A stretch of 64,000 nucleotides of DNA from Ligula intestinalis (taxonomy: Eukaryota > Platyhelminthes > Cestoda > Diphyllobothriidea > Diphyllobothriidae), in the NCBI GenBank assembly GCA_036362985.1, contig JAYGXS010000003.1:3078699-3142698 (forward strand), given 5' to 3'. Shown here piece by piece: positions 54,745-63,768 of this stretch. The position numbers and the translations under genes are program-made. Positions within the stretch are counted from its first letter, which is position 1; each line of letters opens with the position of its first letter. The notes below the pieces were generated by a model that saw only the letters and a list, made by a program, of their open reading frames with translations, was not told the DNA's origin and did not search any database.

Positions 54745-54872
54745 AATAATTGCAGATACTTGCTGTTCTCATTTACTCTGACGATGGCTTCTCGTGTGGA
54801 GTCGAAAGCTCAGAGTAAAGCTATCGTTCCAGAGATCGCGACTTCTTCGTCTTTAAAACGGGAACCTGGGGC
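54745..54872 (+). repeat. PLE terminal segment, direct copy
   Basis: Partner of 53456-53552. After the hammerhead it continues with 'cctggggctcgcatattcgcttctatt', a phrase also found after the hammerhead remnant at 35670-35695, supporting membership of the 34-36 kb PLE family. Confidence 0.8.
54773..54816 (+). ncRNA. Candidate hammerhead ribozyme, family A variant (AGCU)
   Basis: CUGACGA (54778-54784), one U, stem II GGCUUC/GGAGUC (six pairs, two G-U) with loop UCGUGU, GAAA (54804-54807), then GCUC. Stem III is the palindrome AGCU. Stem I starts with CU/AG. The core is complete. Confidence 0.65.
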
Positions 54873-54924
54873 TCGCATATTCGCTTCTATTCGTATGTTT
54901 GTTAGTAAATTTTCTGACGTTAAC

Positions 54925-55020
54925 ACAATCCTTAACTTTAAGCATAATCTTGGCCCTAACCCCAACTCTGACCTTAACCTCAAACCTCAAACCTTACCCA
55001 AAATTGCACCTTTATCCTAA
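54925..55020 (+). repeat. Degenerate telomere-like tract
   Basis: 'ccctaaccccaactctgacc' followed by more AACCTCAA units. It lies 50 bp after the PLE terminal segment at 54745-54872. Confidence 0.55.
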
Positions 55021-55455
55021 ACATAATTTCCCCGGAAGTTGGTATTTTGAGTGATTCCTGTTCCTGTATAAGTCATCCTTATCCAAAGGTGTAAGTGAAT
55101 GTGATAAAAGCTAGCTTTTAAAATTAAGCCATCAGGTTATTGCTGTCCAGTCACATGGGAATTTTCTAAATTACATATCAAAGGTTCAGTTTTACTACTA
55201 TAATCTGTTTTCGCTTCTATGCTTCGTAGACTTAGACTTCACTAGTGAAGCCACCTTCACACTATGCTAGCCTTGCTCTAAAATATGGTGTTAACCTTGC
55301 GACGAATTTTTACTGAATATTGTTCAGAATGTCGACAGCGACAGATTGCGGGCATTGTGTATCAGGTGTGATCATCCAGTGCTGTATATGCTGCATAATT
55401 ATGTGTATTCATGGTGAATCGTGGACCTTTGACGAGTGTTAAATATTGATAATGG
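55021..55455. other. No gene recognised
   Basis: No ORF with a known motif and no match elsewhere in the window. Confidence 0.4.
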
Positions 55456-55459
55456 GGAA

Positions 55460-55760
55460 TGGCCCTGGAAAGCTTCTATTTGTCCACTCCCACCGCTACG
55501 ATTCACAAAGCATTCCCGTGTTTTGATTGGTTCTCACGTGCGTCACGCCATGCATGTGTGAGCGGTGGATGACGCAGAGGACTCGCAAGTGCAGTCGATT
55601 CGCCGCAGCACTGCCACGGGGCGGGGCATTAAAGGAGGCGTGTGTGGCGTCGTGCAACCTCACGTGACGGGGGAACTAGTCATGGGGCTTAGGCGAGTCC
55701 AGCTTGTGTCAGCACTGGGCAAATAACCAGAACTTTTTTCTTTTCTTCCGTCAACGCACG
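55460..55760 (+). repeat. Repeat R6, copy 2 (uninterrupted)
   Basis: Continuous counterpart of 51870-52070 plus 52575-52650. It gives the pre-insertion state of copy 1. Confidence 0.62.
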
Positions 55761-56660
55761 TGGTTTTGGATTTTTTCTGGCAAAGGATTTTAACGTATCG
55801 GTGATTTGAAAGTCGGTAGCCGTAGCTGATGTATTTCAGTCCAAGTTTCGGACCGAGACTAACGATGATATCTGTTTTTGAGGGACTAACTCCAAGTTTG
55901 CGCATTTATTTCCGAGGAAATTGAAGGGGGACACACTGCGCTATTACTGTGTCCAGCTCGACCGTCAGTCAGAATGTAACCCCTCAAGAGCACAATTCGA
56001 TTGGTCAAATTTTGTACGCTTTGTTTGCTATCACTTCTATCCACTATGTATGGAAAAAGACATCTGCTTCTGCCCACTTCTTGTCGTGTTCTGACCTAGG
56101 GACTCACACAACGCTTAATTAGGCAGTGACTTCTTGGCTTTGGCTACCATAACAACATTCCTGTCTTTCTAATAATTTTTACCGTTTGAGAAACTATATC
56201 CTATGTAAGCGGTTCGAGTCGAGTTGCAAGACTGATTTCGCCTGGATACAACAATGAGAAAGAGTGATCTATATCACCGCCTTAACAAGAAAAGGGTACT
56301 AGTAACAGCCAAGGCAGTGTGCCGACAGAAAACGATAGTACATGCACTCCCTCTTCCGTGGTCGATTCCAAAGCATATAGCCCCCACCGCCCTGGTGACA
56401 GTTGTTCATTCCGTGTGAGCGACAGTAATTTTCACTCAATGTACTTGACCCGTGACCAATACTCACATCCGATCCTAACTGCCGGCTTCCTCCAGCGCAA
56501 TGACCTCTACATGCCGAGTTCTTTACGCGGACGTTCTGAAAACGATGAGTTGTGATCCTAAGGTAGTTATTAATTCTGACTTTCGTTATCCGTGTAGTTG
56601 TACCGGCCCAGTTTGCTAAATAGACGTTTCACGTTTAACATGAAAATATTTGCAGAACAC
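55761..56660. other. No gene recognised
   Basis: Short ORFs at 55660-55905 (-), 55886-56077 (-) and 56319-56555 (+) have no recognisable domain. Confidence 0.4.
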
Positions 56661-56664
56661 TTCA

Positions 56665-56885
56665 AGTAGATTGTCTTGCGGTAAATTTCAGGAAGGATAT
56701 ATATGCATGTGTCTTAACTCCAACACCAACCCCAGCATTTCATTAAAATGTTACCTTCATCTTAACGCAAACCCTACTCCAAATTTAAGTCTTAGCATTA
56801 GCAGGAATCCAACCCCTAACACAATCCTAGCCCTAACTCCAACGCCGACCTTACTTCAAAACTCAAACCCACAGTTGGAAGCTAA
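56665..56885 (+). repeat. PLE-associated segment plus telomere-like tract
   Basis: Begins with the segment shared with 52870 and runs into imperfect AACCC / CCCTAAC units (about 56710-56885). The 84-residue ORF across it is a repeat artefact. Confidence 0.5.
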
Positions 56886-57345
56886 GCAGACGTGGTTCCC
56901 GTGACGATACTGTAATTTGTGACCGCGTTCGTCAGGTGTAAGTGGGCTAAAAACACCACAAATATCAGGCACAGTTCCCTATAGGAAGAAAAGGGGTAAG
57001 ACCAGTAGAGGTTGTTCAGAAACGTGGCGAAACCGGACCCTGCACGACACGCGCCCTCCTCTTACAAAAGTGCAGAAATTGAAAATCAAGCATCCCAAGA
57101 AATATTATTTGAAGAAAAGCTGTGCTTTGGAAAAACAAGGTAAGCGTATTCAGTAAATTTATGAAACTAGTTTCCCAGCTCCACTTCACACAAGAGAGAA
57201 TATACGGCGAAAAATTAACATTTCCAGCATGCAGAAAAAATCAATAGTCACCAGAAGTAATCGCTGATTGCCAGTTTTGGTTTATGCCAGGCTGTATTGC
57301 TCGGCTTTCGTCTCTACCGTTGTCGTTTGATATTTTTGCAAATTA
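56886..57345. other. No gene; two short shared segments
   Basis: 'ggaagaaaaggggtaagacc' with 'agtag' at about 56982 recurs at about 60271. The stretch 57070-57130 weakly resembles the outer end of the 48.9-kb palindrome. Confidence 0.4.
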
Positions 57346-57349
57346 CATT

Positions 57350-57700
57350 CAACTCGATATGTCGGTTGATGCGTAGATCATTAGAGTGCATGGCCTCAAG
57401 ATACCTTCGGCCTCTTTAGAAGGGGCCAACTCCGACGATGCGTCCTTTGTCCCATGCGAAGGACTTTCCTGTATAAAGGCTATGCATAGCCACTGTGGAT
57501 AATTGTTCACATCTTTTCATTGCCAGTTGGTGCCCGTGAAGGTTTGGAGACTGTCCTTCCTGTTTGGCCACGGTATATGGTATCACAAGCTTCGCATGGG
57601 ATCTTGTAAAAGACTTTTTTATTATCGAGATAGCCAACCCGATCCTTAGTGCGTGTAGCGGTGCTATAGTCCACCTCCTTCAAACGCGAGACGCCACAAA
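57350..57700 (-). pseudogene. PLE-type GIY-YIG nuclease fragment, fourth family
   Basis: Minus strand: RVGYLDNKKVFYKIPCEACD, IYRGQTGRTVSK, then after a one-base shift LHGHQLAMKRCEQLSTVAMH, SFAWDKGRIVGVGPF and a stop at 57416. The GIY-YIG equivalent is Y-K-I-P-C-x2-C followed by IYRGQTG; Gly precedes Gln where most have Gly-Glu/Lys. It is distinct from the other PLE nucleases here. The RT part is not present upstream. Confidence 0.75.
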
Positions 57701-57950
57701 CGTGGTCTCTCGGGAACAATGTTGGCCACCCAGTCGCTTGACCCAGCGCGATGGCTGATGTCCGCATGCGAGGCGTAACATTTGCCCTTGGGCAGCTGGG
57801 GCGCACCCCAGAATAGTCGGGCCAATCAGCATCCTGAAGCTGCCTCACAGAATGCCCGCTCTGGGCCCTTGTAATTATTCCCGCACTTTGGATCACGCCA
57901 CTCCATCGGAAGGTCGTGCTCTCCGTAGTCGACCTTCGTCCTGCTTATTC
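57640..57950 (-). repeat. Repeat R7, copy 1
   Basis: Shared with 59515-59720: 'cacaaacgtgg' or 'cacatacgtg', 'gccacccagtcgcttgaccc' or its variant 'gcccagtcgctcgaccc', 'tgtccgcatgcgaggc' and 'ggccaatca'. Copy 1 overlaps the upstream end of the nuclease fragment, so R7 may be part of the same element. Confidence 0.6.
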
Positions 57951-59450
57951 TTCGTTCCTCTGTGTATACAATGTACTATTTCTACTATTCTGCCCTCCAC
58001 CGCCGTCTTCTCCACTGAGGAATCATGGTCTGAAGATCGCAATTGCTAGGGTTTAACTTACTCAACCCCCAGCGATATGTGTATAAGCTGTGTATGCAGA
58101 GTATTTTCTCAGATGCCTATCAACGAGTTCAGACACATGACATACATAAGGAGGGGTTCGCCATGTTTTTTTTTGTGGCGTCTAAGTGGAACGATCCACT
58201 GATTCGAGACACTGTTATCACTCATCACAACAGTTTATGTAGTGGTAAAGGCTTGAATTATCTTCACAGCTGCCAGGCGTGACCGTTGACGCCTCGTGAT
58301 AGCCTAAATAATGTTTGCATTATTCCAGTGAAGGAATTCCTATAATTATCTCAAATATATCTCCTCTGTCCAATTGACCTGTCATAGCCCCTGGTTGGCT
58401 GTTGATGAGAATGGGTGCAGTAACTCTCTGAGAGTGGGTCGCCCCCTTCTGCGTGCCATTTTTATGCTTACAGGCAAGCATGGAAGTGTGTCCACAAGTA
58501 CTGAGGTTCGCAAACATCACTTTGGGGTTGATGTTCGATTGATGGATTGCCCTGGTGTATGCACGAACGACTGAGGAATTCCATGCAAAGACAGACTGCA
58601 CAGAAAAGCGGAAAAATGTGTGATTCTTGGTATTTTACTTCGTGTCGTCATTTTTGTGCACAACGGATATAATCATGTGGATATTTGGCCACTTTGTCTA
58701 AATTGGCAATAGTGGCTGTAAATAGGGCATTCGTTGCCATGCTGCAGGGACGTTTACTAGCTAGCTAATTAGCGTTCAGTAAAATAAAGTTTACTGAATC
58801 CTTCTCCTTTCGATTGACTCTCAAATACTGTTTTTCAGTCCTTGCAGACAATTAGGAGGGGGGAGCGTGAATAATTCTTTCTGCGAAAAGGTGCATACGT
58901 AATTTAATTTGAATACCGAGGCATTCGGCGCATTTTGTTACGAATGACCATCAGCCGTCGATAACTGCACTTTTGACAGAAGATTGTGAGCATAAACGCT
59001 GAATTGGTGGAAACCCTGAATGGTACAACCAAAGCATCTTCAATAACTAAAGATTGATGGCAAAAGTTCAAAAGTTCATGTCACACGTTATGTCGCAAAC
59101 GGACAAGCTTCAACGCTCCACTTCTGTTACCGATTCGATTGCGTAATTGAAAGAGCCTGTGTGCACAAGCAACAATTTCACTGTCAAATATTCACCTGCG
59201 ATATGCAATAATGCTTTTACGGCATCATAAAGCAAATAAACTGATCAGCTGGCAACAAGCGAATGTCGATAATGCACGATTTTGTAATTCGATATTTTGC
59301 TATTTAGGAAATGCTTAGCTGCTACACAAAATAGCGACAGAGACATTGTAGACGAGAATTTCGAATAATACACAATATTCGTCAAAGCAGAGGCAATTGT
59401 AGGGAAAATCACACCTGAAAAAACCACAAATATGTATAGGACAAGCGTTA
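57951..59450. other. No gene recognised
   Basis: Several short ORFs, none with a known motif. 'tctgaagatcgcaattgctagggttt' is split here only for note: it begins 'tctgaagatcgca' and resembles a degenerate PLE tail at 23310 but lacks a hammerhead core. Confidence 0.4.
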
Positions 59451-59454
59451 CTAG

Positions 59455-59720
59455 GGCGCGGACAGCCCCAAATGCGCTCTGGTTCGATCCCCCCGCCCAC
59501 GCAGGCGATCGGTTTGACACTGTAGTGGTCCTACAGCCCACTTCAAACGCTTGACGTCACATACGTGATCTAGCAGGTACAATCTTGGTCGCCCAGTCGC
59601 TCGACCCGTTCGGCCCATGTCCGCATGCGAGGCAGCTGAGGCGCACAAACGCAAGCGAGAAAGGTTTTGCTCATTAGCGCACCGAAGCGCCCGTGGCCAA
59701 TCATCCTCCCGGAAGTGCTC
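59455..59720 (-). repeat. Repeat R7, copy 2, next to a B-box-like motif
   Basis: Second R7 copy. Just outside it, 'ctggttcgatccccc' (59479-59493, plus strand) resembles a pol III B box, but no clear A box is seen. Confidence 0.5.
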
Positions 59721-60783
59721 TCCATTCCTCTGTCACGGACACTTGGGAATCCGCTGTGAGGGGAACGCCCACTCTCGCCCTGCTGGACCGAGTGGCAACT
59801 TCCTTATAACTTTTTTGTACATAATATATTGTTCTAAATACTCTGGCCTTCCGAAGACATTTCACATCTCCCAAGGAACTGGGCCTGGACCTGGAATATC
59901 CTAGCAGTTAAAGTCAACCGTCTTAGCCTTTACTCCTTTACACCAACCCGAAGTTGCAGTTTTTTACACGACTTACAGTGCGTTCAGTCATAATCGCTTA
60001 CTGCGTTGTGGCTAGTTGGACGGCTAAAAAACAGTCTCTCGATTTCTCTTTATCTGCCCTCTCGCATATGACAGTTTGTCTCAACAATTCACTCTGTGAC
60101 AGGCCTTCTGGAATCTGCAAATGAAGGCTCAAAGACAGGCGTTGCAAGCCGTTGACAGGCGCCAAAATGTAAGCATGACGTGTTACTCTAGGGACGCGGC
60201 AGACGCCAAGCAGAGGTGTAGGAATGGAAGCCGTTAGTGTGCTCAGGACACTACAATTATCACGCCAGGTTCCGTACAGGAAGAAGAGGGGTAAGACCAG
60301 TAGGAGTTGTTTATTGTGTACAGGAACTGTGCTGTGGGCGTAAGTGAATAAACGTCATACGAGAGTGAGTCACTGGACGATCGATCACCTACTTCGCCAA
60401 TAGAAGTTAACGGCACCTGTGATTGGCTGGTCCACAAAGAGGTAGAGTAGCGAAGCCACTTGCGCTTTGCGGGCATGGCGACAGCGCTACAGAGGTAAGA
60501 TTGCTGTTTACTTCGAAAAAAGAGGAACCTCTGTGCAAACTAATCCTTCAGCCCCATGGAAGGTGGAATGAGGGGGTAAATTACTGTCATTTCGTTTCAG
60601 GGCGGCTCTTGAGCCAATTGTATTAAAAGGGAAGGGAAGAAGGGCTTGGCCCGGTACAGACTGAGTGTTCATATCGTCTCTTTGAGTTTTCGTCGCCCCT
60701 CTAACCTTAACTTTCTAAATCCTTTCAGAGTTACGAAGATAAAAAAGTCAAGATTGGCAAACATATGTTTTCAGCAAATCATC
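59721..60783. other. No gene; two short shared segments
   Basis: 'gttactctaggga-gcg' at about 60180 recurs at about 54670, and the 'gaagaagaggggtaagacc' segment at about 60280 recurs at 56982. No coding region supported. Confidence 0.4.
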
Positions 60784-60792
60784 GTCAGGCCA
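60755..60792 (-). ncRNA. Candidate hammerhead ribozyme, family B (best copy)
   Basis: Minus strand: UGGC (60789-60792), CUGACGA (60782-60788), a 9-nt stem II region, GAA, the perfect palindrome AACAUAUGUU as stem III, U17, then GCCA (60755-60758) pairing with UGGC. It ends the PLE at 60784-61983. Because stem III has no loop, cleavage would need a dimer of two RNAs. Confidence 0.7.
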
Positions 60793-61242
60793 GAACATTT
60801 GCAAGGTAATTAAAACTATACAGATGGACAGGGTTAAATAGTGTAGTCTAATTACCATTCATCGTTTACGCGTCGCCCGCATGGCGAGGTCGGCGTTTAG
60901 AGGTTTGTGCGTCCGGGGAGGGGAGGAGGGGTAGGGAGGGTAATTGGGTTAGGTTGTGGGGTTGATCAGATGGCAGATGCATGGGGGGATAATTGCTGCT
61001 ATTTGTGCACAGCGAACGACTGTCACTGGGGCGTGGGGGCAAAGTGCGATCGTCACATGTCGTCGGGGTCGGCCACGGAAGTGAAAGGGCTTCTGTCAGT
61101 TTTTTCTGACAACACAGCACCGGATTCTCTAGCCGTATAGCTACTGCTTCGGCTGTTGCAAGCACCCTTTGGCGTACGCCCTTGGAAAAGTTGGCTGGTG
61201 TCCGGTAGACAACCTGAAAGGCTTTGTTAGTATCGACTCGAT
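60784..61242 (-). repeat. Inverted duplication, left arm (459 bp)
   Basis: Inverted copy of 61983-62441; both arms are 459 bp and roughly 97-98% identical by eye. It covers the PLE nuclease C-terminus and 3' UTR up to the first bases of the hammerhead box. Confidence 0.9.
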
Positions 61243-61981
61243 GATTCGCATCGACGAGATGTGCGAGAGTAGAACTCGAAATCGATCTAGTTTCACCTTT
61301 ATTTAACCAGGCCGGTATATGCTCACGTACCCTCTTTTCCAGGCGCCTCGTTGTTCGGCCTATGTATCTTGCTCCGCAGGAGCAAGTGAAAGAGTAAATA
61401 CACATGGATGTGGCCTTCAACGAGAGTCGGTCTTTTCCTCCTAATCGTAGGAGGGGAGAGTTCGTGAAAAACAGCCGTAAGTTCGCCGCGGGGAAAGCGC
61501 TAGCGATTGCAGTTCTTAGACGCCGTCTGACCAGCTCGCTTACTGCATCGCCCGAGAAAGGCAGTCTTATGAAAACGTCTTTCTTTGCTGCTGTTAAGGT
61601 ATCAGGCTTTTTGGCTCGCTCGCCAATATTCCTGAGGATGAACCTCTCCGGGTATCCATTTTCGATAAGCATCTGCTGCAGCTGCTGGAGCTCTGCTTCC
61701 ACAGTTTCGGGAGAACAGCTCTTTCGTACTCTAGCTGCTAGTCCCTGGACTAGATTTCGTTTTATATTTAGGGGGACAAAACTGTGAAAGTTGGTGTATT
61801 GTCCCGTCCAGGTTTTCTTTCGAAAGACTCTACGCAGAATCGATCCATCATCTTGCCTTCGCAGAAGGACATCAAGAAACGAAATTTCATCATTTTCCTC
61901 TGTCTCTGCAGTAAATTTGAGAGATGGGTGCGCGTTGTTAAACTTCGCGACCAGAGCGTCAGTGTCCGCGTTATAGTCGCG
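60866..61981 (-). CDS. PLE RT thumb + GIY-YIG endonuclease, 5'-truncated but open
   Basis: The minus-strand frame is open from the junction at 61982 to a stop at 60866, about 371 codons with no lesion. It begins in the RT thumb (SLKFTAETEEN, ISFLDVLLRRQDDGS, FRKKTWTGQYTNFHSFVP), then ENGYPERFI, VFIRLPFSGDAVSELVRRRL, and the nuclease MCIYSFTCSCGARYIGRT, LEKRVREHIPAWLN, LAHLVDANHRVDTNKAFQVV, QRVLATAEAVAI and a Ser/Pro-rich tail. The RT catalytic core is missing, so the fragment would give only a nuclease. A GTG or ATG start cannot be chosen because the real start lies beyond the truncation. Confidence 0.9.
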   Translation of the reverse strand, partial: RDYNADTDALVAKFNNAHPSLKFTAETEENDEISFLDVLLRRQDDGSILRRVFRKKTWTGQYTNFHSFVPLNIKRNLVQGLAARVRKSCSPETVEAELQQLQQMLIENGYPERFILRNIGERAKKPDTLTAAKKDVFIRLPFSGDAVSELVRRRLRTAIASAFPAANLRLFFTNSPLLRLGGKDRLSLKATSMCIYSFTCSCGARYIGRTTRRLEKRVREHIPAWLNKGETRSISSSTLAHLVDANHRVDTNKAFQVVYRTPANFSKGVRQRVLATAEAVAIRLENPVLCCQKKLTEALSLPWPTPTTCDDRTLPPRPSDSRSLCTNSSNYPPMHLPSDQPHNLTQLPSLPLLPSPDAQTSKRRPRHAGDA

Positions 61982-61982
61982 T

Positions 61983-62441
61983 ATCGAGTCGATACTAACA
62001 AAGCCTTTCAGGTTGTCTACCGGACACCAGTCAACTTTTCCATGGGCCTACGCCAAAGGGTGCTTGCAACAGCCGAAGCAGTAGCTATACGGCTAGAGAA
62101 TCCGGTGCTGTGTTGTCAGAAGAAACTGACAGAAGCCCTTTCACTTCCGTGGCCGACCCTGACGACAGGTGACGATCGCACTTTGCCCCCACGCCCCAGT
62201 GACAGTCGTTCGCTGTGCACAAATAGCAGCAATTATCCTCCCATGCATCTGCCATCTGATCAACCCCACAACCTAACCCAATTACCCTCCCTACCCCTCC
62301 TCCCCTCCTCGGACGCACAAACCTCTAAACGCCGAACTCGCCATGCGGGCGACGCGTAAACGATGAATTGTAATTAGACTACACTATTTAACCCCGTCCA
62401 TCTGTATAGTTTTAATTACCTTGCAAATGTTCTGGCCTGAC
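61983..62441 (+). repeat. Inverted duplication, right arm: PLE C-terminus
   Basis: The plus strand encodes VDTNKAFQVVYRT, QRVLATAEAVAI, LCCQKKLTEALSLPWPT and the Ser/Pro-rich tail to a stop at 62359, almost identical to the left arm. The copy starts abruptly at 61983 and ends inside CUGAC of the hammerhead, after which unrelated sequence follows. The 5' truncation lies head-to-head with the truncation of the minus-strand PLE. Confidence 0.9.
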
Positions 62442-62454
62442 TGTCGGCCACGTC

Positions 62455-62705
62455 AGAAGCGGAGCTTGTAGGAGGTTCGTTTGTGCATACAATGCTGGCT
62501 ACATGAACCTGATAGAGTTCGATTCTACTGTCTCTAGCAGGCGCCACCCAGGTACTTTTGATAATTTTGCGGAACCTTCTGGATCGCAGGAAGGCTCCGT
62601 TGGGGTCAAAATGATGTTCGGAATCAACCATGTGCGCCAGAATACAGCTGTTTATTTTCCCACTTTTACCTTTTCTCAGCCATGTAACAGCTGTTCATGT
62701 TGTTA
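62455..62705 (-). pseudogene. PLE nuclease remnant
   Basis: Minus strand: WLRKGKSGKINSCILAHMVDS, HFDPNGAF, then frame-shifted sequence equivalent to the usual YRVP...LGQRLL tail, ending in a CMHKR-like piece (compare CAQKN elsewhere). Closest to the 20.7 and 51 kb PLE copies. It abuts the right arm of the inverted duplication. Confidence 0.72.
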
Positions 62706-62990
62706 CAAAAGGAAAATAAATGTGTAGTTCCTGGTATGAATGCGTTGCAAAAATAATTGTTCACTGCCGACCTTGGTGAGTGCATCCCTTCGATGTCCTT
62801 TCAGCTGCCTGCCTTGACCTTATAATTATCAGGTTATGCTACGCTGTCACCACTGAGCAAACATGCCGTTATGGGAGTGCAGGGGGGGGGGTGTCATTTG
62901 AAAGCGTCCTTGGTGGTCAGACCAACAGTTTACAATGTGAACTTTGTCATTCACTAGAAGAGATGACTATTTTGGGATAATTTTTGTTTC
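62706..62990. other. No gene; contains a 10-G run
   Basis: G run at 62882-62891. Nothing else supported. Confidence 0.4.
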
Positions 62991-62995
62991 TTGCA

Positions 62996-63423
62996 ACCGT
63001 CAAGGGCCGGAGTCAACTATCAGACAGCAGATCATGAGGCCCAAAGACCCGCTACCGTTGACAGAACAATCCGGTGTGCTCTACAGCATACCGTGCCAAG
63101 ACTCTGCTGCAAGGTATGTTGGTAAAACGGGCAAACGCCTGGGCACAAGATTGCACGAGCATCAAGAGGCAATCGACCGCAACGATAAGCAGTATATGGG
63201 CTATGCCCACGCACAACAGAAGAACCACGTCTTAGCGTTTGACAAAGCAAGGATCCTTGCCCGAGCCAATGACAAAAGGGCTAGATTGCTGCTGGAAAGT
63301 TGGTCTTCGACTGGCACACTCAACAGAGCCATAGACCTCTATCTCGCCTACCAGGCGTTGTGCAGAAGGCTCAAGTCAGTTCGAACAAGGCCAACAAGAG
63401 GGCAAAATAAACTTGAGTTTTGA
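62996..63423 (+). pseudogene. PLE GIY-YIG nuclease, third family, 5'-truncated
   Basis: Open on the plus strand to a stop at 63423: RQQIMRPKDPLPLTEQSG, VLYSIPCQDSAARYVGKTG, LGTRLHEHQEAI, ARILARANDKRARLLLE, RAIDLYLAYQAL. The GIY-YIG order is preserved (VLYSIPC, YVGKTG, R, EH). RT is absent. It belongs with the 34.3-35.1 kb class. It is followed by about 300 bp of non-coding end containing 'gatataaaaacaggc' and a hammerhead. Confidence 0.88.
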
Positions 63424-63659
63424 ATAGAACCGACTTCGGAAGTACAAAGTAGAGAAGCCGGCCAGGAACCACATCACCGCCGCGCCCACGAGGTTGACAT
63501 CAACTCAGGCGGGCAGGAACACTCGTCAGTCGACGATGAACACGTCAGCCAGTACGCTGACTTGCGCCAGCCGATCAGTGAGCAGAAATCCCACGAGCTC
63601 ACCAGTGATCAATATCACGGTCAATCAATATCGATCAGGCAGGTCGAGCGCGTCGAGCG

Positions 63660-63675
63660 CGGATATAAAAACAGG
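63660..63675 (+). promoter_or_regulatory. TATA-like site upstream of a PLE hammerhead
   Basis: 'gatataaaaacagg' lies about 65 bp before the hammerhead at 63725. A similar 'ctataaatgc' precedes the remnant at 35582 by about 30 bp. PLE terminal repeats often hold the promoter, so this may be one. Inference only. Confidence 0.3.
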
Positions 63676-63724
63676 CACGTGGTAAGGCTGCAACAGTCCC
63701 AGCGAACAGGAACAACCATCCAGT

Positions 63725-63768
63725 TATTCTGACGATGGAATCGAGAGAGTGTCCGAAACGTCAGTCTC
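63725..63768 (+). ncRNA. Candidate hammerhead ribozyme, family A
   Basis: CUGACGA (63729-63735), 19 nt with a three-pair GGA/UCC base of stem II, GAAA (63755-63758), CGUC, AGU pairing with AUU as stem I, then AAAATAAA. Stem III is the ACGU palindrome. Complete core; stem II weak above its base. Confidence 0.6.
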
